DNA of 10,496 nt from JAISGQ01 sp964500965 (GTDB lineage Bacteria; Bacillota; Clostridia; Oscillospirales; Acutalibacteraceae): positions 1-10,496 of the forward strand of contig CAZCQZ010000051.1 of assembly GCA_964500965.1 (NCBI GenBank), read 5' to 3'. Below the pieces are notes generated by a model. It was given only the letters and a program-made list of their open reading frames with translations, was not told the origin of the DNA and searched no databases. The position numbers and the translations under genes are program-made. Positions within the stretch are counted from its first letter, which is position 1; every line of letters starts with the position of its first letter. Of the stretch, positions 7,446-10,496 are shown one piece after another.

Positions 7446-8732
7446 TTATGCCTCCTCGTTATTATTTTTGCTTTCAAGATAAGCCCGAAGCTCGTCACGC
7501 ATACCTATTATACAGTCGGAACGCTTCGCCCTGCCCTTTACCACGTCCTCGGCAAAGGCGCGGCAGGTAGGCGCACCGCAGGTACCGCAGTCGATACCCG
7601 GCAGACTTTCACGTATGCGCTGGATTTCCGCCATCATTCTTATTGACGCGCCTATGTTATCACTGAGGCGGTTAATGGGATTGAATGTCGGCAGGCTGTC
7701 GAAAAAGCAGCTTTCGGGAATGTATTCGTCATCAATTATATTATTTTGAGAAACAGGCATATATTTTCTCAGCGTTTGCAGGCGAGCCTTTGCTATGTAC
7801 GGATTTTCCACCGTCATAACGCCGCCCACACAGCCTCCGGGACAGGCGTTAAGCTCGATAAATTCAAGCTGCGGCATATTTCCCGTTTCTATCATATCGA
7901 GAACACGTATCACGTTGTCGATGCCGTCGGCGGCAAGGTACCTTTCATTGAATATCGCAGAAGCCTCTCCGCCTGTGGTAGCCCAGCCGACGCCTATTTT
8001 ACCCGAATGCAGTCTTGATTCGGGAGTTTCCGCCCTTTTCATAACATTCAAAAGCAGGAAATAGACATCGTTTATGGCTATGACCTCATCGACCCTGCTC
8101 TTTTTTCCGTCAACGCCGTTTGACACATAGCTGACCTTTGCCGGACATGGGGAGATGAAGAACACTCCGATGTCCTCATCGGAAAGCTCCGGGTGCTCCG
8201 AAAGAGCCTTTTCTCTTGCGCTCATTGCGGCAATTTCAACCGGCGGGAGCAACGGCATAATGTGGTCGTGCAGTGAGGGAAAACGGGTTTCGATAAGTCT
8301 TACGACCGCAGGGCAGGCAGAGCTGATGACAGGCTTTACCACCCGTTCGGTGTGCAGATACATTCTGGTGTAGCCGGAAACAACCTCCGCCGCCGCAGAA
8401 ACCTCATACACATCGTCGAACCCTATTTTAATAAGACCGTCCAGAACATAGTCCACGTCCTCAAGACCGTCAAACTGACCGTAAAGAGTGGGCGCAGGCA
8501 ACGCTATTTTCCACTTGTATTCGTCGAGCCTGTCAAGCTTGCTGTGGACGGGCTTTTTTGCATGGTGCGTACAAACGCGGATACATTGTCCGCAGTCAAT
8601 GCAGCGTTCCGAACTGATGACCGCCCTGCCGTCACGGATTCTTATCGCCTCCGTAGGGCAGTGCTTCATACAGGCGGTGCATCCGCGGCATTTTTGTGCA
8701 TCGAGATATACCGAGTGTTTGTAGTTTGTCAT
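7446..8732 (-). CDS. hydS: HydS-like sensory [FeFe]-hydrogenase homologue with C-terminal Fe-S domain
   Basis: A 428-residue cytoplasmic protein. Residues 15-54 form a double [4Fe-4S] ferredoxin (C15/18/21/25; C44/47/50/54). The middle is an [FeFe]-hydrogenase H-domain with altered motifs: L1 is SSACPA (C140), with Ala139 replacing the proton-relay cysteine; L2 is SPCPAK (C196); L3 is NACPGGCVGG (C297, C301), without the usual GGGQP. All four presumed H-cluster ligands remain. Residues 382-407 (C382, C385, C390, C407, in CGTCGAPTC plus a later Cys) match the Fes-type [4Fe-4S] domain. No PAS, phosphatase or kinase domain is fused. Known HydS proteins (group C/D) have low activity and are proposed redox or H2 sensors; the one studied in Thermotoga also lies near hydABC, to my recollection. 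The start follows the preceding stop by one base (TGATATG) with no clear ribosome binding site, implying coupled translation with the RsbW-like gene. Sensor function is inference from motifs and neighbours. Confidence 0.9.
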   Translation of the reverse strand: MTNYKHSVYLDAQKCRGCTACMKHCPTEAIRIRDGRAVISSERCIDCGQCIRVCTHHAKKPVHSKLDRLDEYKWKIALPAPTLYGQFDGLEDVDYVLDGLIKIGFDDVYEVSAAAEVVSGYTRMYLHTERVVKPVISSACPAVVRLIETRFPSLHDHIMPLLPPVEIAAMSAREKALSEHPELSDEDIGVFFISPCPAKVSYVSNGVDGKKSRVDEVIAINDVYFLLLNVMKRAETPESRLHSGKIGVGWATTGGEASAIFNERYLAADGIDNVIRVLDMIETGNMPQLEFIELNACPGGCVGGVMTVENPYIAKARLQTLRKYMPVSQNNIIDDEYIPESCFFDSLPTFNPINRLSDNIGASIRMMAEIQRIRESLPGIDCGTCGAPTCRAFAEDVVKGRAKRSDCIIGMRDELRAYLESKNNNEEA

Positions 8733-8733
8733 A

Positions 8734-9156
8734 TCAGAAATTGACGCGCATGGTTATGGTCGTGCCGCGTCCTACCTCCGTATCAATTCGCATCTCATCG
8801 GTATAGTTTTTCATGTTCGGCAAACCCATTCCTGCGCCGAAACCCAGGGAACGAATATCATCGGGGGCTGTTGAGTAGCCCTCTTTCATGGCAAGCTCCA
8901 CATCGGGGATTCCCGGACCGTGGTCGGCAAGAACTATCTCAACGCCGTTTTCGTCCACCGTTACATCGGCAACACCGCCGTCGGCGTGGATTACCATGTT
9001 GATTTCGCCCTCGTACATGGCTATTGAAACTCTGCGATAAATGTCAGGCGAAATGCCCATTTCACGCAAGCTCTTTTTCACCATGACAGATGCCTGACCT
9101 GCCGAGGTGAAATTATCGCCGTCTACGTCGTAATGGAATCTGACTAACTCACCCAT
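8734..9156 (-). CDS. RsbW/SpoIIAB-like ATP-binding protein (anti-sigma-type GHKL kinase fold)
   Basis: A 140-residue protein with the compact HATPase_c_2 fold of anti-sigma factors. The N-box region EGEINMVIHA has E49 and N53 in the E-x3-N spacing of serine protein kinases such as RsbW. The G1 box is DHGPGI (78-83), the G2 box GFGAGMGL (105-112) and G3 is GTTI (131-134). In RsbW-type proteins this fold binds a sigma factor or phosphorylates a STAS-domain antagonist on serine. Neither a sigma factor nor a STAS protein is in the window, so the partner must be elsewhere or be one of the neighbours. Its start overlaps the end of the upstream DRTGG-like gene by 8 bases, with a GAAAGGCGGA ribosome binding site just upstream, and its stop is one base from the HydS start. 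The tight pairing with HydS suggests it reads out the sensor (inference). Confidence 0.87.
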   Translation of the reverse strand: MGELVRFHYDVDGDNFTSAGQASVMVKKSLREMGISPDIYRRVSIAMYEGEINMVIHADGGVADVTVDENGVEIVLADHGPGIPDVELAMKEGYSTAPDDIRSLGFGAGMGLPNMKNYTDEMRIDTEVGRGTTITMRVNF

Positions 9157-9514
9157 TTTGTCCGCCTTTCTTCGCAGTGCCAGTAAGACCGTTGGAATAA
9201 AGGCGACCGCAAGCCTCGTACATACGCATATCCGTGGTGAGCAGAACTATGCCGTGGTCGATAGCAAGCTGTATCATTTCCTCGGTGGGCTTTTTGCTTC
9301 TGACGAAAACGATGCACACCATATCCATCATTTCCGCCGTCCTTATGACCTGAGAATTTACAAGCCCCGTGAGCAGCACAGCCTGGTCCTTAACATACGC
9401 CAGAACATCACTCATCATATCGCTTCCGCAGGCGGAATAGACATGATGCCCCAGCATATCTTCATTGCAGATGACTTTAGCGTTCAGCAGCTCCTGAATG
9501 GTACAGATTTTCAT
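9149..9514 (-). CDS. DRTGG-like domain protein (first copy in operon)
   Basis: A 121-residue soluble protein. The pattern is a short leader (ELLNAKVIC), GHHVYSACGSDMMSDVLAYV, a VLLTGLVNSQVIRTAEMMDM strand-loop-helix, IVFVRSKKPTEEMIQLA, then HGIVLLTTD. This is the arrangement of free-standing DRTGG-domain proteins, often annotated in clostridia as HPr-serine-kinase-like; there is no P-loop, so it is not such a kinase. It has the same order of elements as the smaller protein at 7117-7443. The C-terminal tail (TAKKGGQNG) is polar and probably disordered; its last codons overlap the next gene by 8 bases. The ribosome binding site is weak (GGGGAAA before ATG 9514), 18 bases after hydC. The function is unknown; nucleotide or small-ligand sensing would be plausible. 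Confidence 0.82.
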   Translation of the reverse strand: MKICTIQELLNAKVICNEDMLGHHVYSACGSDMMSDVLAYVKDQAVLLTGLVNSQVIRTAEMMDMVCIVFVRSKKPTEEMIQLAIDHGIVLLTTDMRMYEACGRLYSNGLTGTAKKGGQNG

Positions 9515-9532
9515 TTGTTTTTCCCCGCTTAC

Positions 9533-10027
9533 TTATTCGTATTTTGCGAGAATACCGGGAATATCGTCTGCGGTAAGTCTGCCGTAAACATCGTCATTGA
9601 CGGTGAGGACAGGTGCAAGTCCGCAGGCGCCTATGCAGCGGCAGGCGGTAAGAGAGAACTTTCCGTCGGAGCTGCATTCCTCCGGGTGGATACCGGTTAT
9701 CTCGGTAATCTTGTCAACAAGAGCCTGCGCGCCTTTTACGTAACAGGCAGTGCCGAGACATACGGAGATGTGATACTTGCCCTTGGGAGACAGAGCAAAC
9801 TGTGAATAGAAAGTCGCTACACCGTAGACCTTTTCGAGGGGTTCGTTAAGACCCTCTGCGACCATGAGCTGCACCTCGTAGGGCAGATAGCCGTAAATCT
9901 CCTGTGCAGCCTGAAGAACGGGCATAACCGCACCGCGCTGCTCCTTGTGAGCTTCGATAGCGGCCATCAGTTTCGCCTTTTGCTCCTCAGTGCCCTTAAA
10001 GGGCAAATCGCTGATGATTTTGCGCAT
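9533..10027 (-). CDS. hydC: HydC: NuoE-like thioredoxin-fold [2Fe-2S] subunit
   Basis: The 164-residue small subunit carries a [2Fe-2S] cluster and passes electrons within the HydABC complex. The first 80 residues are the helical NuoE bundle, including the VLQAAQEIYGYLP segment and the signature GVATFYSQF. The C-terminal thioredoxin-like domain holds the four ligands C90 and C95 (CLGTAC) and C131 and C135 (CIGAC), with an additional Cys129 beside them. Length and motifs match NuoE/HndA/HydC. An upstream in-frame TTG at 10045 would extend it by six residues, but that stretch contains the AAGGAGG ribosome binding site lying 7 bases before ATG 10027, so the ATG is chosen. It is the first gene of the operon, separated from its partners hydB and hydA by seven genes. 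Confidence 0.95.
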   Translation of the reverse strand: MRKIISDLPFKGTEEQKAKLMAAIEAHKEQRGAVMPVLQAAQEIYGYLPYEVQLMVAEGLNEPLEKVYGVATFYSQFALSPKGKYHISVCLGTACYVKGAQALVDKITEITGIHPEECSSDGKFSLTACRCIGACGLAPVLTVNDDVYGRLTADDIPGILAKYE

Positions 10028-10034
10028 TATATTT

Positions 10035-10041
10035 CCTCCTT
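10035..10041 (-). promoter_or_regulatory. Strong ribosome binding site that decides the hydC start
   Basis: AAGGAGG on the minus strand, 7 bases before the ATG at 10027. It rules out the in-frame TTG at 10045, which would place this site inside the coding region. Confidence 0.85.
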
Positions 10042-10099
10042 GCAAAATGGAAATTTGTGGATAAGGGCATACTTTTTACAGGTACACCCAAACACGGTA

Positions 10100-10108
10100 A
10101 TTATAACA
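10100..10108 (-). promoter_or_regulatory. Extended -10 promoter of the hydrogenase operon
   Basis: The minus strand reads TGTTATAAT, a perfect extended -10 element (TG-n-TATAAT), about 70 bases upstream of the hydC ATG. No good -35 hexamer lies at 16-18 bases spacing (TAGCAT is the 17-base candidate), which fits an extended -10 promoter or one that needs an activator. The expected start of transcription is near 10093, giving a leader of about 65 bases. Confidence 0.65.
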
Positions 10109-10213
10109 GACTTTGTCGGTAAATGCTATACTCGGAGCAATTATTTTTTATCAGAAACGGGCTTTTTTGTTTATTTCGTCATTGTGACCACTACACGGGC
10201 GTTTTATTGGGTA

Positions 10214-10225
10214 TTATGTACATAA
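10214..10225. promoter_or_regulatory. 12-base perfect palindrome, possible operator
   Basis: TTATGTACATAA is self-complementary over 12 bases. Read on the minus strand with its flanks it begins TTGTTA and loosely follows the clostridial Rex operator pattern (TTGTTAA-n4-TTAACAA): the left half-site fits over six bases, the right half poorly. It lies about 105 bases upstream of the predicted -10, far for a simple repressor site. Operator function is speculative. Confidence 0.25.
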
Positions 10226-10358
10226 CAATCGAGCGGAAAATCTGTGACAATTCCGGTCTATATCTCCGTTTCTCAACCGTACTTTTCTCAATTTCCTTTT
10301 CATATACCTTTTGCCGAGCGCGTTTTTCTCAGCTTTCCTTGTTCAGGGGAGCTACATT

Positions 10359-10410
10359 GGCTCCCTCTGACGAGGGAGCTGTCAAAATCGTAGATTTTGG
10401 CTGAGGGAGA
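10359..10410. repeat. Double-hairpin intergenic repeat element
   Basis: Two adjacent hairpins. The first pairs 10359-10367 with 10372-10380 (GGCTCCCTC with GAGGGAGCT, loop TGAC). The second pairs 10381-10389 with 10393-10401 (GTCAAAATC with GATTTTGGC, loop GTA). A further GAGGGAG copy (10404-10410 region) follows and could compete for the first arm, as could GGGAGC at 10347-10352. I recognise the consensus shape (GGCTCCCTC, TGAC, GAGGGAGCT, variable hairpin, TGAGGGAG) as a dispersed repeat of gut Clostridia genomes. Only one copy is in this window. Confidence 0.6.
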
Positions 10411-10496
10411 GAAGTTTTAAGTATCAGGCTTAAAATTATTCAAAAGCAAAGCCCTCCTTGTGCAATAGAGTGAATTTTTTCAACCAGCTAAAGTCC

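Larger units (their letters stand above)
10046..10496 (-). other. Gene-free region upstream of the hydrogenase operon
   Basis: About 450 bases without a credible gene. From left to right it holds a roughly 65-base operon leader with a possible hairpin (10065-10072 with 10082-10089, 8 bp including two G-U pairs), the extended -10 promoter, an AT-rich stretch, a 12-base palindrome (10214-10225), pyrimidine-rich plus-strand sequence (about 10255-10340), the double-hairpin repeat (10359-10410) and a small AT-rich inverted repeat (10415-10421 with 10429-10435). The open frames here have no ribosome binding sites and no recognisable domains. Confidence 0.7.

Noticed and set aside
9158..9805. 215-residue open frame on the plus strand
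   Set aside because: Antisense to hydC and the DRTGG-like gene, both with clear family motifs; no support of its own.
10028..10045. TTG start for hydC at 10045
   Set aside because: The extra six codons contain the AAGGAGG ribosome binding site for ATG 10027.
10028..10093. Riboswitch or attenuator in the hydC leader
   Set aside because: Only a weak 8-bp stem with two G-U pairs and no following T-run is visible; no known aptamer core is recognisable in about 65 bases.
10123..10404. 93-residue open frame in the gene-free right end
   Set aside because: No ribosome binding site; its last third is simply a translation of the double-hairpin repeat (SDEGAV...), a known way such repeats create false proteins.
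10415..10435. Terminator from the AT-rich inverted repeat near the right edge
   Set aside because: The stem is only 7 bp of mostly A-T pairs with a 7-base loop and no T-tract on either side.
1..10496. CRISPR array, tRNA, insertion sequence or phage genes
   Set aside because: No regularly spaced repeats, cloverleaf-like segments, transposase or integrase motifs were found on either strand by eye.

Overview
The window looks like chromosomal DNA from an anaerobic, fermentative member of the Clostridia, probably an Oscillospirales/Ruminococcaceae-type gut bacterium. The reasons are a complete NAD-linked, multi-subunit [FeFe]-hydrogenase locus, Gram-positive-type AGGAGG ribosome binding sites, mixed base composition, and an intergenic double-hairpin repeat (about 10359-10410) of a kind I associate with gut Oscillospirales. 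This is inference; there is no rRNA or other taxonomic marker.

Layout. The left end (1-1626) carries two plus-strand genes: the 3' part of a TrmH/SpoU-family RNA 2'-O-methyltransferase cut by the window edge, and an XRE-type DNA-binding regulator with a helical C-terminal half and its own candidate promoter. A strong hairpin (1770-1801) lies in the convergent gap. From 10027 down to 1819 the minus strand holds ten tightly packed genes that look like one operon. In transcription order they are hydC (NuoE-like), a DRTGG-like protein, an RsbW-like ATP-binding protein, a HydS-like sensory [FeFe]-hydrogenase homologue, a second DRTGG-like protein, a PHP-domain phosphoesterase, a GHKL ATPase, an HndB-like thioredoxin-fold protein, hydB (NuoF-like) and hydA (catalytic [FeFe] hydrogenase). 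Junctions range from an 8-nt overlap to 36 nt. An extended -10 promoter (10100-10108) precedes hydC, and the 1770-1801 hairpin follows hydA. The right end (10046-10496) has no credible gene and holds the promoter, a palindrome and the repeat.

How the genes work together. HydC, HydB and HydA match the electron-bifurcating (HydABC/Hnd-type) hydrogenase, which couples NAD(P)H and reduced ferredoxin oxidation to H2 evolution, or the reverse. HndB-like makes it resemble the four-subunit HndABCD layout. Inserted between hydC and the last three genes is a six-gene cassette with no obvious electron-transfer subunit other than HydS. It contains a sensor-type H-cluster protein lacking the proton-relay cysteine, two ATPases of the histidine-kinase/anti-sigma fold without phospho-acceptor domains, two small DRTGG-like proteins and a PHP hydrolase. 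The best reading is a co-transcribed redox/H2-sensing and signalling module whose output is unknown. This gene neighbourhood recurs, to my recollection, in other Clostridia and partly in Thermotoga, so it is not unique here, but its mechanism is, as far as I know, unexplained. A second oddity is that HydA reads TSCSPGW at the first H-cluster motif, putting serine where a cysteine ligand is expected, and MCCPGGC at the third motif.
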